Origin: DATLGB01 sp963726825
GTDB lineage: Bacteria > Actinomycetota > Thermoleophilia > Solirubrobacterales > Solirubrobacteraceae
DNA: 64,000 nt
Reading direction: 5' to 3'
Assembly: GCA_963726825.1 (NCBI GenBank)
Contig: CAVSDT010000002.1
Location: forward strand, 62,001-126,000
Shown one piece after another: positions 1 through 7,564 of this stretch (position 1 is its first letter; each line of letters opens with the position of its first letter). The notes beneath the pieces are model-generated. The model was not told the DNA's origin. It saw nothing but the letters and a program-made list of their open reading frames with translations, and did no database searches. The translations under genes were made by a program, and so were the position numbers.

Positions 1-245
1 AGCCGGGTCGCCGGCTCGTGCTGCGTGGCGTCCATGGGCTCCCGGTCGCCGCCGGCCACTACGAGCACGAGGTCGAGGACCTCGGCGGTGGCCGCTGCGC
101 GGTCACGCTGCGGATGCGCGTCGACGGCATCGCCGCGCCGCTCGTGCGCCGCTTCGCCGGGGAGATGGTCAGCGCGTGGGCCGGCCCTGCGGCGCTGGAG
201 CGGCTGATCGCCCGCGCGGCGCGCCCGGCGTTCGCCGACGGGTGA
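1..245 (+). CDS. SRPBCC-like protein, C-terminal fragment (5' truncated by window edge)
   Basis: The open frame enters from the left edge and ends at TGA 243-245, giving about 80 residues. The visible part alternates beta-strand-like segments (LVLRGVHGLPVA, GGGRCAVTLRMRVDG) and ends in a long amphipathic helix (AAPLVRRFAGEMVSAW...LERLIARA). That strand-strand-long-helix pattern is typical of the C-terminus of START/SRPBCC polyketide-cyclase-like proteins. The family assignment rests on fold pattern only because the N-terminal half is missing. It runs convergently into the SDR gene 3 bp downstream. Confidence 0.5.
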   Translation, partial: PGRRLVLRGVHGLPVAAGHYEHEVEDLGGGRCAVTLRMRVDGIAAPLVRRFAGEMVSAWAGPAALERLIARAARPAFADG

Positions 246-248
246 CGG

Positions 249-1091
249 TCAGCGTGTCGGGTCGGGCTCCCCGGTCAGCTCCAGGCTGAGCTCCCACAGG
301 CGCCGGCGGTTGTCGGGGTCCAGCGCCCAGGCGTCCGGGTCGGCCTCGCGCTCACGGTCGAAGAACGTCCCGCTGACGCCCTCGAGCTCGGCGTCGACGG
401 CGAGCCGGACGGTCGCCGCCGTCCCCGCCTCGAGCGTCTCGATCGCGCTGCGGCCGCTGCGGAGCACCATCTTCGTCGGCATGAAGGTCGCGGGGTGCAG
501 GCTCGTGACCGTCACGCCGGTGCCGTCGAGGCGCCCGGCGAGCTCGAGGCCGCACGCGATCTGGGCGAGCTTGCTCTGGCCGTAGGCGCGGGCGCCGTCG
601 TAGCCGCGCTCCATCTGCGGGTCGTCGAAGTCGGTCGCCCGCTGGGCGATCGAGGCGACGTGGACGATTCGCGCCGGCGCCGAGGCCTCGAGCAGCGGCA
701 GGAGGCGCAGGGTCAGGACGAGGCCCGCGAGGTGGTTGACGGCGAAGCGCAGCTCGAGGCCGTCGCGGCTCGTGCGCCGCTCCGTCCCGTCGGGCTCGCC
801 GAACCCGATGCCGGCGTTGTTGACGAGGACATGGAGGTGGTCGGTGCCCGCCGTGACGTCGGCGGCGAGCGCGCGGACCTCCTCGAGGCTCGCCAGGTCG
901 GCGAGGTGGGTGTGCAGGCGCGCCCCCGGTGTGGCGTCGCTGATCGCTCCCACGACGGCGTCGAGGCGTCCCTGGTCGCGCCCGTGGAGGTGGACGGTCG
1001 CGCCGCGCGCGGCCAGGTCGGTCGCCACGGCGCGGCCGAGGCCGTCCGTCGCGCCGGTGACGAGGACGACGGTCGCTTCGATCGGTCGCAT
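249..1091 (-). CDS. SDR family NAD(P)-dependent oxidoreductase
   Basis: A 280-residue classical short-chain dehydrogenase. The cofactor motif TGATDGLG lies at residues 12-19, NNAG near residue 93 and the catalytic Tyr/Lys pair in YGQSK near residue 170, with a serine-containing strand (HVASIAQ) before it. The long C-terminal part with an LHPATFMPTKM segment resembles the retinol-dehydrogenase/WW-domain-oxidoreductase branch of SDRs, so the likely reaction is alcohol/ketone interconversion; the substrate cannot be read from sequence. ATG start at 1091. Its convergent neighbour ends 3 bp away. Confidence 0.85.
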   Translation of the reverse strand: MRPIEATVVLVTGATDGLGRAVATDLAARGATVHLHGRDQGRLDAVVGAISDATPGARLHTHLADLASLEEVRALAADVTAGTDHLHVLVNNAGIGFGEPDGTERRTSRDGLELRFAVNHLAGLVLTLRLLPLLEASAPARIVHVASIAQRATDFDDPQMERGYDGARAYGQSKLAQIACGLELAGRLDGTGVTVTSLHPATFMPTKMVLRSGRSAIETLEAGTAATVRLAVDAELEGVSGTFFDREREADPDAWALDPDNRRRLWELSLELTGEPDPTR

Positions 1092-1138
1092 GGAGGCCGC
1101 CTACCCGGGAGGACCGGTTCCGCCTGCCGGTGGGCGTG

Positions 1139-1558
1139 TCAGCGCTGCAGGCGACGCTCGGACGCGTCGATCCGGGCGTCGTTGATCGACGCGTACCGGC
1201 GCGCCATCAGCCCGTCGGGCGCGAACTGCCACATCTCGTTGCCGTAGGAGCGCCACCACTGGCCGTGCTCGTCGCAGGACTCGTACTCGAAGCGCACGCC
1301 GATGCGGTCGTCGGTGAACGCCCACAGCTCCTTCTCGAGCACGTAGTCGCGCTCGCGGGCCCACTTGCGCTGCAGGAACGCCCGGATCTCCGCGCGGCCG
1401 GTGATGAACTCGTCGCGGTTGCGCCACTGCGAGTCCTCCGTGTAGGCCTGGGAGACGCGATCGGGGTCGCGCGAGTTCCACGCGTCCTCGGCGGCCTGCA
1501 CCTTGGCGCGGGCGGTCTCCTCGGTGAAGGGCGGCCGGATGTCGGTGGGGGAGGGCAT
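1139..1558 (-). CDS. NTF2-like / DUF1348 family protein
   Basis: A 139-residue protein with the NTF2-like layout: an N-terminal helix (ARAKVQAAEDAWNSRDPDRV), then the DUF1348 signature with Trp/Arg-rich strands (DSQWRNRDEFITGRAEI, FLQRKWARE, WWRSYGNEMW). Full length for DUF1348, whose biochemical role is not established. Start ATG at 1558. It is divergent from the acetyltransferase at 1607, with a 48-bp gap that must hold both promoters. Confidence 0.8.
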   Translation of the reverse strand: MPSPTDIRPPFTEETARAKVQAAEDAWNSRDPDRVSQAYTEDSQWRNRDEFITGRAEIRAFLQRKWARERDYVLEKELWAFTDDRIGVRFEYESCDEHGQWWRSYGNEMWQFAPDGLMARRYASINDARIDASERRLQR

Positions 1559-1606
1559 GGAGCGGGCCTACCCGCTGAGCGCCGCCGGTCGGCGTAGCCT
1601 TGCGGC

Positions 1607-2122
1607 ATGGGCGTCCGGTCCGCCGATCCCGAGCTCGACGCCGCCGCCTGCGCGGCGATCTACGCGCCGCACGTGGACCCCGGGCCCGCCTCGTTCGAGG
1701 CCGCGCCGCCCGACGCCGCCGAGATGGCGCGGCGGATCGCCGGGACCGTCGCGCCCTACGACTGGCTCGTGACGCACCGTGACGGCGTGGTCGCCGGGTA
1801 CGCGTACTCGGGCCCGCACCGGGCGCGCGAGGCGTACCGGTGGTCGGCGGAGGTCTCCGTCTACGTCGACGGCCGCTTCCACCGCCGCGGGGTCGGCCGC
1901 GAGCTCTACGCGGGCCTCCTCGAGCGCCTGCGTGCGGCCGGGGTGCGCAATGCGCTGGCCGGCATCACGCTCCCCAACGACGCGAGCGTCGGGCTCCACG
2001 AGGGGTTGGGCTTCGCGCTCGTCGGCGTCTATCGCAACGTCGGCTTCAAGGCCGGGGCGTGGCGCGACGTCGGCTGGTGGCAGCTGGACCTGCGCCCGGA
2101 CGCGCCCACGCCGTCCTCCTGA
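1607..2122 (+). CDS. GNAT N-acetyltransferase, phosphinothricin-acetyltransferase-like
   Basis: 171 residues. The acetyl-CoA loop appears as HRRGVGRELYAGLLERL (Q/RxxGxG/A form), followed by NALAGITLPNDASVGLHEGLGFALVGVYRNVGFKAGAWRDVGWWQLDL. This C-terminal pattern (HExLGF..VG......G.WxDV.WWQ) is diagnostic of the PAT/bar-like branch (COG1247), which acetylates the amino group of phosphinothricin, methionine sulfone or related amines; the natural substrate is unknown. ATG start at 1607. Confidence 0.85.
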   Translation: MGVRSADPELDAAACAAIYAPHVDPGPASFEAAPPDAAEMARRIAGTVAPYDWLVTHRDGVVAGYAYSGPHRAREAYRWSAEVSVYVDGRFHRRGVGRELYAGLLERLRAAGVRNALAGITLPNDASVGLHEGLGFALVGVYRNVGFKAGAWRDVGWWQLDLRPDAPTPSS

Positions 2123-2189
2123 AGGCGGGCTCGGACCCGGCTGCAGATCGTCCGCGGGGACGACGACGCGGACCCGGTCCGTCCGTACC

Positions 2190-3479
2190 GTGCGTGGCGT
2201 CGTGCGCGCCCTCCTCAGACAAGCACCGTTCCGCAACCTGTGGGCCGGCCAGACGCTGAGCTCCGTCGGCGACGCGATGATCGTCGTCGTCATCGGTCTC
2301 TACCTGACGCAGGAGTCCGGCTCCTCGCGTGATGTCGGGCTCGTCCTCGCCGCCTACGCCGCGCCGCTCGTGCTGTTCCTGCTCGTCGGCGGGGTGCTCG
2401 CCGACCGGCTGCCCCGGCGTGGGCTGATGATCGCGACCGACCTGGTGCGCGCCGGCCTCCACGGCCTCCTTGCCGTGCTGATCCTGCTCGACGCGGTGCA
2501 GCTGTGGCACATGCTGGTGATCGGCGTCCTGTTCGGCGCGGCGGAGGCGTTCTTCCGGCCGGCCTACACCGGGCTGCTGCCCGCCACCGTGCAGGAGCAC
2601 GAGATCCAGACCGCGCAGGCGGTCACGGCCGCGAGCCGCGAGACGGCGATCATCGCCGGGCCCGCGATCGGGACCGCGCTGGTGTTCGGCCTCGGCGCGT
2701 CGGCGGCGTTCGCGCTCGACGCGCTGACGTTCGTGGCGTCCGTCGTCTTCCTCCTGCGGGTGCGTCCACGCCGCCGCGGCTACGACCACGTGCCGGCCTC
2801 CTTCCTCGCGGACCTGCGCGAGGGCTGGGTCGCCGTGCGCGAGCGCACCTGGGTGTGGGCGACGATCTGCGGGTTCTCCGTCGCGCTGCTGTGCGGCCTG
2901 GCACCGTTCTTCACGCTCGGTGCGGCCGTCAGCGAGGCGGGGTACGGCACGGCGGCGATCTTCGGCATCGTGCAGATCTCGTGGGGCGCCGGCACGCTTG
3001 CGGGCTCGCTCGTCGCCGTGCGCTGGCGCCCGCGGCGGCCGATGCTCACCGGCATCCTGTGGACGCTGCCGTGGCCGTTGACGTTCGCCGTCTTCGCGTT
3101 GGCGGCCCCGGAGGTCGCCCTGTTCGCCGGGACGGCGGCGGGGGGCTTCGGGGTCGGGATGTTCGGCGTGTGGTGGGAGACCGCCCTGGCCGAGCGGATC
3201 CCGCCGCAGCTGCTCTCGCGCGTGTCCGCCTACGACTGGATGGGCTCGCTCGCGCTGCTCCCGGCCGGCTACGTGCTGGCCGGGCTGATCGGCGACGCCG
3301 TCGGCCCGCAGTCGACGCTGCTCGTCGGAGCGGGCGTCGCGCTGCTGGCGCTCGCCGCGGCCCTGCTGCCGCGCCAGACGCGCACGTTGCGGGCGATCCC
3401 GCGCGGCCAGACGGTGGCGGCGGCCCAGGCGCAGGAGCTCCCCGACCCGCCCCCGCCGGTCGCCGTCACCGTCCCGTAA
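2190..3479 (+). CDS. MFS transporter
   Basis: 429 residues from GTG 2190 (GTG 2202 is an equally possible start). The frame is open further upstream but that stretch is antisense-like and overlaps the acetyltransferase, so I begin where homologous-looking sequence starts (RALLRQAPFRNLWAGQTLSSVGDAM). About 12 hydrophobic segments are present, with the loop 2-3 motif GGVLADRLPRRGLM and the FFRPAYTGLLP segment typical of the DHA3-like, MefA-type drug exporters. Probably a drug or metabolite efflux permease; substrate unknown. The C-terminus is a short Pro-rich cytoplasmic tail. Confidence 0.85.
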   Translation: MRGVVRALLRQAPFRNLWAGQTLSSVGDAMIVVVIGLYLTQESGSSRDVGLVLAAYAAPLVLFLLVGGVLADRLPRRGLMIATDLVRAGLHGLLAVLILLDAVQLWHMLVIGVLFGAAEAFFRPAYTGLLPATVQEHEIQTAQAVTAASRETAIIAGPAIGTALVFGLGASAAFALDALTFVASVVFLLRVRPRRRGYDHVPASFLADLREGWVAVRERTWVWATICGFSVALLCGLAPFFTLGAAVSEAGYGTAAIFGIVQISWGAGTLAGSLVAVRWRPRRPMLTGILWTLPWPLTFAVFALAAPEVALFAGTAAGGFGVGMFGVWWETALAERIPPQLLSRVSAYDWMGSLALLPAGYVLAGLIGDAVGPQSTLLVGAGVALLALAAALLPRQTRTLRAIPRGQTVAAAQAQELPDPPPPVAVTVP

Positions 3480-3480
3480 C

Positions 3481-3534
3481 GGACCTAAAGGCGCGCTGGT
3501 GTCGTTCCCACGACACAAACGCGACTTTAGGTCC
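3481..3534. repeat. Long near-perfect hairpin after MFS gene
   Basis: Two 25-nt arms (3481-3505 and 3510-3534) pair with 22 of 25 matches around a TCCC loop. The outer 10 bp (GGACCTAAAG / CTTTAGGTCC) and inner 7 bp (GTGTCGT / ACGACAC) are perfect. It begins 1 bp after the MFS stop codon. No T-run follows, so it may be a rho-independent-like processing or termination structure, or a repeat-family hairpin. Its 3' arm merges into the 25-bp tandem repeats. Confidence 0.7.
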
Positions 3535-3600
3535 GGCCCCGGGGTCCGACTTCAGGTCCGGCCCGGGGGTCCGACTTGAGGTCCGGCCCCGGGGTCCGGC
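3529..3600. repeat. 25-bp tandem repeat, about 2.9 units
   Basis: Units start at 3529, 3554 and 3579 and share AGGTCCGGCCCSGGGGTCC followed by GACTTC or GACTTG; the last unit is cut short by GGC. Units differ at one or two positions. The array fills the gap between the MFS gene and yaaA and ends 24 bp before the yaaA start codon, so it lies in the yaaA upstream region. The first unit overlaps the 3' arm of the preceding hairpin. Confidence 0.8.
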
Positions 3601-3624
3601 TGGGCGCCGGTAGCCTGCCGCCCC

Positions 3625-4380
3625 GTGCTCGTGCTGCTGCCGCCGTCGGAGGGGAAGGCGCGGCCGGCAGCCGGGGAGCCCGTCGACCTCGCCGCGCTGG
3701 TGCACGCTGACGTGCTCACGCGCACGCGGGAGGTCGTGCTCGACAAGCTCACGCGGCTGGCCGCCGGCAACCCCGCCGTCGCGCGCAGGCGGCTGGACCT
3801 GTCCGCGGCCCAGCAGGACGAGCTCGACCTCGATGCCGCGCTGCGCAGCGCCCCCGCCGCCCCGGCGGCCGACGTCTACACCGGCGTCCTGTACGAGCGC
3901 CTCGGACTGCCCGACCTGACGCCGGAGCAGCAGGCGCCCGTGCTGATCGCCTCCGCCCTGTGGGGCGTGGTGGCCCCACAGGACCGCATCCCCGCCTACC
4001 GGCTGAGCATGGGTGCCGACCTCCCGCGCACGCCGGGCCTCGCGACGGTGTGGAAGCCGGCGCTGGCCCGGGCCCTGCGCCCGGACGGCCTCGTCGTCGA
4101 CGCCCGCTCCGGCCCCTACGCCGCGGCCTGGCCGGGGGGACCGGGGACCGACCTCCTCGCCGTGCGCGCCTTCCTCGTCGCGCCCGACGGCAGCCGCAAG
4201 GTGATCTCGCACATGGCCAAGCGCGTGCGCGGCGACGTCGTCCGCGTCCTGCTCACCACCCGGCCGGACGCGCGCACCCCGGCCGACGTCCTGGAGGCCG
4301 TGACCCGGGCCGGCCTGCCGGCCGAGCTGACGCCCGCCAAGCGCGGCCACACGCTCGACGTGCTCGAATACCAGGCATGA
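3625..4380 (+). CDS. yaaA: Peroxide stress protein YaaA (UPF0246/DUF328)
   Basis: 251 residues from GTG 3625. The N-terminal signature VLLPPSEGK and the C-terminal region (KVISHMAKRVRGDVVRVLL ... ELTPAKRGHTL) match the YaaA family, which in E. coli limits intracellular free iron and DNA damage under H2O2. Full length for the family. It overlaps the next hydrolase gene by 4 nt (ATGA), so the two are probably translationally coupled. Confidence 0.88.
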   Translation: MLVLLPPSEGKARPAAGEPVDLAALVHADVLTRTREVVLDKLTRLAAGNPAVARRRLDLSAAQQDELDLDAALRSAPAAPAADVYTGVLYERLGLPDLTPEQQAPVLIASALWGVVAPQDRIPAYRLSMGADLPRTPGLATVWKPALARALRPDGLVVDARSGPYAAAWPGGPGTDLLAVRAFLVAPDGSRKVISHMAKRVRGDVVRVLLTTRPDARTPADVLEAVTRAGLPAELTPAKRGHTLDVLEYQA

Positions 4381-5270
4381 ACGTCGAGCCCGCGTCCTTC
4401 ACCTCCCAAGGCGTGACCTGCGCGGCTGACCTGCACCGCCCGCAGGACGCCTCCGGTCCCGTCCCCTGCGTCGTCATGGCCCACGGCTTCTCCGCCACGA
4501 AGGAGGACACGCTCCCCGCCTACGCCGAGCGCTTCGCCGCGGCCGGCCTCGCGGTCCTGCGCTTCGACTACCGGGGCTTCGGCGACAGCGACGGCTCCCC
4601 GCGCCAGGTCCTCGACGTCAAGGCCCAGCTGGACGACTACCGCGCCGCGATCGCCCACGCCCGCGCCCTCCCGGACGTCGACGCCGACCGGATCGTCGTC
4701 TGGGGCTCGTCGTTCTCCGGCGGGCACGCGATCACGCTCGCCGCGGAGGACCACCGAATCGCCGCGGCCATCGCCCAGGCGCCCTTCACCGACGGCGTCG
4801 CGACGCTGCGCGCCGTCCCGCCCGTCACCGCCCTCAAGCTCACCGGCCACGCCCTGCGTGACGCGGCGGGCGCGATCGCCGGCCGCCGGCCGCACCTGAT
4901 CCCCGCCACCGGCGCGCCCGGTGACGTCGCGGCCATGACCTCCCCCGACGCCCACGCCGGCTTCGCCGCGATCGTCGGCACCCCCTCCCGCTGGCGCAAC
5001 GAGGTCGCCGCCCGGATCATGCTCACCCTGCCGCTGTACCGGCCGGTCGCCAAGGCGGCGAAGATCACGTGCCCGATCCTCGTCACCGTCGCCGAGGAGG
5101 ACACGATCACGCCGCCCAAGCCGGCCCTCGCCGTCGCCGCCCGCGCCCCGAAGGGCGAGAGCGCCCGCTACCCGGGCGGCCACTTCGACGTCTACGTCGG
5201 CGCGGGCTTCGAGCGCTCTGCCGGCGACATGCTCGCCTTCCTCGAGCGCTGCGGCCTGACGTCGCCTTGA
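4377..5270 (+). CDS. Alpha/beta hydrolase (serine hydrolase)
   Basis: 297 residues; ATG 4377 overlaps the yaaA stop. It has the oxyanion-hole strand VVMAHGFSATKED, the DYRGFGDSDG loop, the nucleophile elbow GSSFSGG (Ser of GxSxxG), a late acid in TVAEEDTITPP and the C-terminal His in YPGGHFDVY. This pattern fits the acetyl-xylan-esterase/X-Pro-dipeptidyl-peptidase-like group of small cytoplasmic hydrolases. Substrate unknown. Confidence 0.85.
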   Translation: MNVEPASFTSQGVTCAADLHRPQDASGPVPCVVMAHGFSATKEDTLPAYAERFAAAGLAVLRFDYRGFGDSDGSPRQVLDVKAQLDDYRAAIAHARALPDVDADRIVVWGSSFSGGHAITLAAEDHRIAAAIAQAPFTDGVATLRAVPPVTALKLTGHALRDAAGAIAGRRPHLIPATGAPGDVAAMTSPDAHAGFAAIVGTPSRWRNEVAARIMLTLPLYRPVAKAAKITCPILVTVAEEDTITPPKPALAVAARAPKGESARYPGGHFDVYVGAGFERSAGDMLAFLERCGLTSP

Positions 5271-5298
5271 CGCCGACCCGCCACACTGGCCCGCGACC

Positions 5299-6162
5299 GT
5301 GTGGTGGAACACCGACAACGCGATCCTCGGGCTGCTCCAAGCGCTCTGCGTCCTCGCGCCGGCCGCCGGGCTGCCGGGCTGGCTCGCGTCCAAGCGCCAC
5401 ACCCGCGCGTGGTCGCTGCTGCTGCCGGTGTCGCTCGTCGGCACCGTCGTCCTGATCGGCGCCGTCCCGGCGAGCGCGAACGTCTACACGTGGGTCGCGC
5501 TGATCGGCGTCCCCGTCGGCGCCGCCGTCGCGCTGGGCTGGGCGACGCGGGGCGCGCCCGGCACACCGCGCGCGATGGCCGTCGCGGCGGTCGTCGCGGG
5601 CGCGCTGCTGGCCCTCGCCTGGGTCGCGCCCGACGGCTGGGCGGGGCAGATGGCCGGCAACCTCCTGGTCGCGCTGAGCGTCGTGGCGATCGGCCGGCTG
5701 CTCGCCGGCGGCGTCCCCCTCATCCTGCTCAAGGCCGGCCTCGTCGCGATGGCCGCCTTCGACGCGTGGCTCGTGTTCGGCGGCTACCTCGCGGCCCCCA
5801 ACGCCGTCCTCAACGCCGCCGCACCCGCGCCCGGCCTGCCGCAGCTGCAGGTCGCGAGCCTTGGCTTCTCCTCCCTCGGCTACGGCGACTTCCTCGCCGC
5901 AGCGGTCCTCGGCGGCATCCTCGCCGCCGAGCGCGGGCCGCAGGTGCGCCTGGCGCTCGTGACGCTCGTGGCGCTGCTCGCCTGGGACCAGCTGTTCCTC
6001 GTCGTCGACATCCTCCCGGCCACCATCCCGCCGGCGCTCGTCCTGCTCGGCTGGGAGGGCGCCAAGCGCCTCAGTGGTGGAAGGCGGACTGGGCCGGCTC
6101 GCCCCCACCCGACCCCGATCGCAGCGCCCGCACCGCCGCCTCGAGGTGCTCGACGAGCTTGA
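5299..6162 (+). CDS. Hypothetical multi-pass membrane protein
   Basis: 287 residues from GTG 5299 (MWWNTDNAILGLLQ). About seven to eight hydrophobic segments are visible (LLQALCVLAPAAGL, LLLPVSLVGTVVLIGAV, VAAVVAGALLALAWVA, AVLGGILA, LALVTLVALLAWDQLFLVVDILP) with Ala/Val/Leu dominance; I do not recognise a family. The last ~30 residues are Pro/Arg-rich and lie antisense to the end of the glutamate decarboxylase gene (92-nt overlap), so the true C-terminus could be nearer residue 257 if the frame carries an error. Confidence 0.6.
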   Translation: MWWNTDNAILGLLQALCVLAPAAGLPGWLASKRHTRAWSLLLPVSLVGTVVLIGAVPASANVYTWVALIGVPVGAAVALGWATRGAPGTPRAMAVAAVVAGALLALAWVAPDGWAGQMAGNLLVALSVVAIGRLLAGGVPLILLKAGLVAMAAFDAWLVFGGYLAAPNAVLNAAAPAPGLPQLQVASLGFSSLGYGDFLAAAVLGGILAAERGPQVRLALVTLVALLAWDQLFLVVDILPATIPPALVLLGWEGAKRLSGGRRTGPARPHPTPIAAPAPPPRGARRA

Positions 6163-7459
6163 CGGCGAGCTCGTGCCCGAACCCGTTGCGCACGACCACG
6201 CGCAGCGCCGCCATGTCCTCCAGGCCGGTCGGGAAGGTGTACGCCGGGACCAGCCAGCCGTGCTGGCGCAGCCGGGCGGAGACGTCGAAGACGCTGAAGT
6301 CGGTCACGTCGTCGCGCAGCTTGAAGGCGAACACCGGGATGCCGGTCCCGTCCGAGATCAGCTCGAACGGCTCGATCGCGGCGACCTCCCGAGCGAGGAA
6401 CGCCGCCTCGTCGCGGGCCGCCTGCTGCACCCGCCGGTAGCCGTCGAAGCCGAGCCGCAGGAACATGAAGTACTGCGTGACGACCTCGGCCCCGGGCCGG
6501 GAGAAGTTCAGCCCGTAGGTCGGCATGTCGCCGCCGAGGTAGTTGACGTGGAAGACGAGCTCCTCGGGCAGCGCGGCCTTGTCGCGCCACACGGCCCAGC
6601 CGACGCCGGGATAGACGAGCCCGTACTTGTGGCCGGACGCGTTGATCGACTGCACCCGCGGCAGCCGGAAGTCCCACTCGAGCTCGGGATCGAGGAACGG
6701 CGCCACGAAGCCGCCCGAGGCGGCGTCGACGTGGAGCGGGACGTCCGGCCCGCCCGCCGCCTGCAGCCGGTCGAGCATCGCGGCGATCGCCGCGACGGGC
6801 TCGTAGGAGCCGTCCATCGTCGAGCCGAGGATCGCCACCACGCCGATCGTGTGGTCGTCGACGAGCGGCTCGGCGGACTCGGCGGTCAGGTGCGTGCGCC
6901 CCGGCGCGAGCGGTGCCATGCGCGCCTCGACGTCCCAGTAGCGGCAGAACTTCTCCCAGCAGACCTGGACGTTGGCGCCCATGACGAGGTTCGGCTTGGC
7001 GAGATCGAGACCGGCGGCCCGGCGGCGCGCCTCCCAGCGGCGCTTGAACGCGAGACCCGCCAGCATGCACGCCTCCGAGGACCCGAGCGTCGAGCAGCCC
7101 GTCGCGCGCTCGGCCTCGGGCGCGTGCCACAGGTCGGCGAGGATGTTCACGCAACGCCCCTCGATCTCCGCCGTGACCGGGTACTCGTCCTTGTCGACCA
7201 TGTTCTTCTCGTGCGCGTGGGCCATCAGCTCGCGCGCCTGGGGCTCCATCCACGTGGTCACGAACGTGGCGAGGTTCAGTCGTGCGAGGCCGTCGAGCAG
7301 CAGCTCGTCCTCCACGACCTGGAGGGCGGTGTCGGCCGGCATCCCGCCGTCCGGCAGGCGGTAGCGGGGGACGTCCTCGAGCTCGCCCGGCTGGGCGAAC
7401 TGGGGGCGGAGGGCGATCACGCCGGCGGCGTCGTCGCCGGTCTTGCGCTCGTGCAGCAT
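6071..7459 (-). CDS. gadB: Glutamate decarboxylase (PLP-dependent)
   Basis: 462 residues, full length for bacterial GadA/B. It converts L-glutamate to GABA and CO2, consuming a proton. The PLP lysine is K278 in SINASGHKYGL, preceded by the cofactor-binding HVDAASGGFVAPF block, and the N-terminal substrate segment LNLATFVTTWMEP is intact. It ends in SAFHH; in E. coli GadB a C-terminal His plugs the active site at neutral pH, so a similar pH gate is plausible. It is divergent from an amino-acid permease at about 7.5 kb, which could move glutamate or GABA. Confidence 0.93.
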   Translation of the reverse strand: MLHERKTGDDAAGVIALRPQFAQPGELEDVPRYRLPDGGMPADTALQVVEDELLLDGLARLNLATFVTTWMEPQARELMAHAHEKNMVDKDEYPVTAEIEGRCVNILADLWHAPEAERATGCSTLGSSEACMLAGLAFKRRWEARRRAAGLDLAKPNLVMGANVQVCWEKFCRYWDVEARMAPLAPGRTHLTAESAEPLVDDHTIGVVAILGSTMDGSYEPVAAIAAMLDRLQAAGGPDVPLHVDAASGGFVAPFLDPELEWDFRLPRVQSINASGHKYGLVYPGVGWAVWRDKAALPEELVFHVNYLGGDMPTYGLNFSRPGAEVVTQYFMFLRLGFDGYRRVQQAARDEAAFLAREVAAIEPFELISDGTGIPVFAFKLRDDVTDFSVFDVSARLRQHGWLVPAYTFPTGLEDMAALRVVVRNGFGHELAVKLVEHLEAAVRALRSGSGGGEPAQSAFHH

Positions 7460-7477
7460 GGGCGGGACGGTACGCCT

Positions 7478-7491
7478 GTGGCGTTTGCCAC
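7478..7491. promoter_or_regulatory. Short inverted repeat in gad/permease divergent region
   Basis: GTGGC-GTTT-GCCAC, 19 bp upstream of the gadB start and about 30-75 bp upstream of the permease start candidates. It may be an operator or an RNA hairpin in the gadB 5' leader. The arms are short and the assignment is weak. Confidence 0.25.
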
Positions 7492-7564
7492 GTGCGCCCA
7501 GCGGTAACGAGCGCGTGCATGGCTGAAGTCAGGTGAGCTCGAGAAGGGGCTCAAGCCCCGACAC

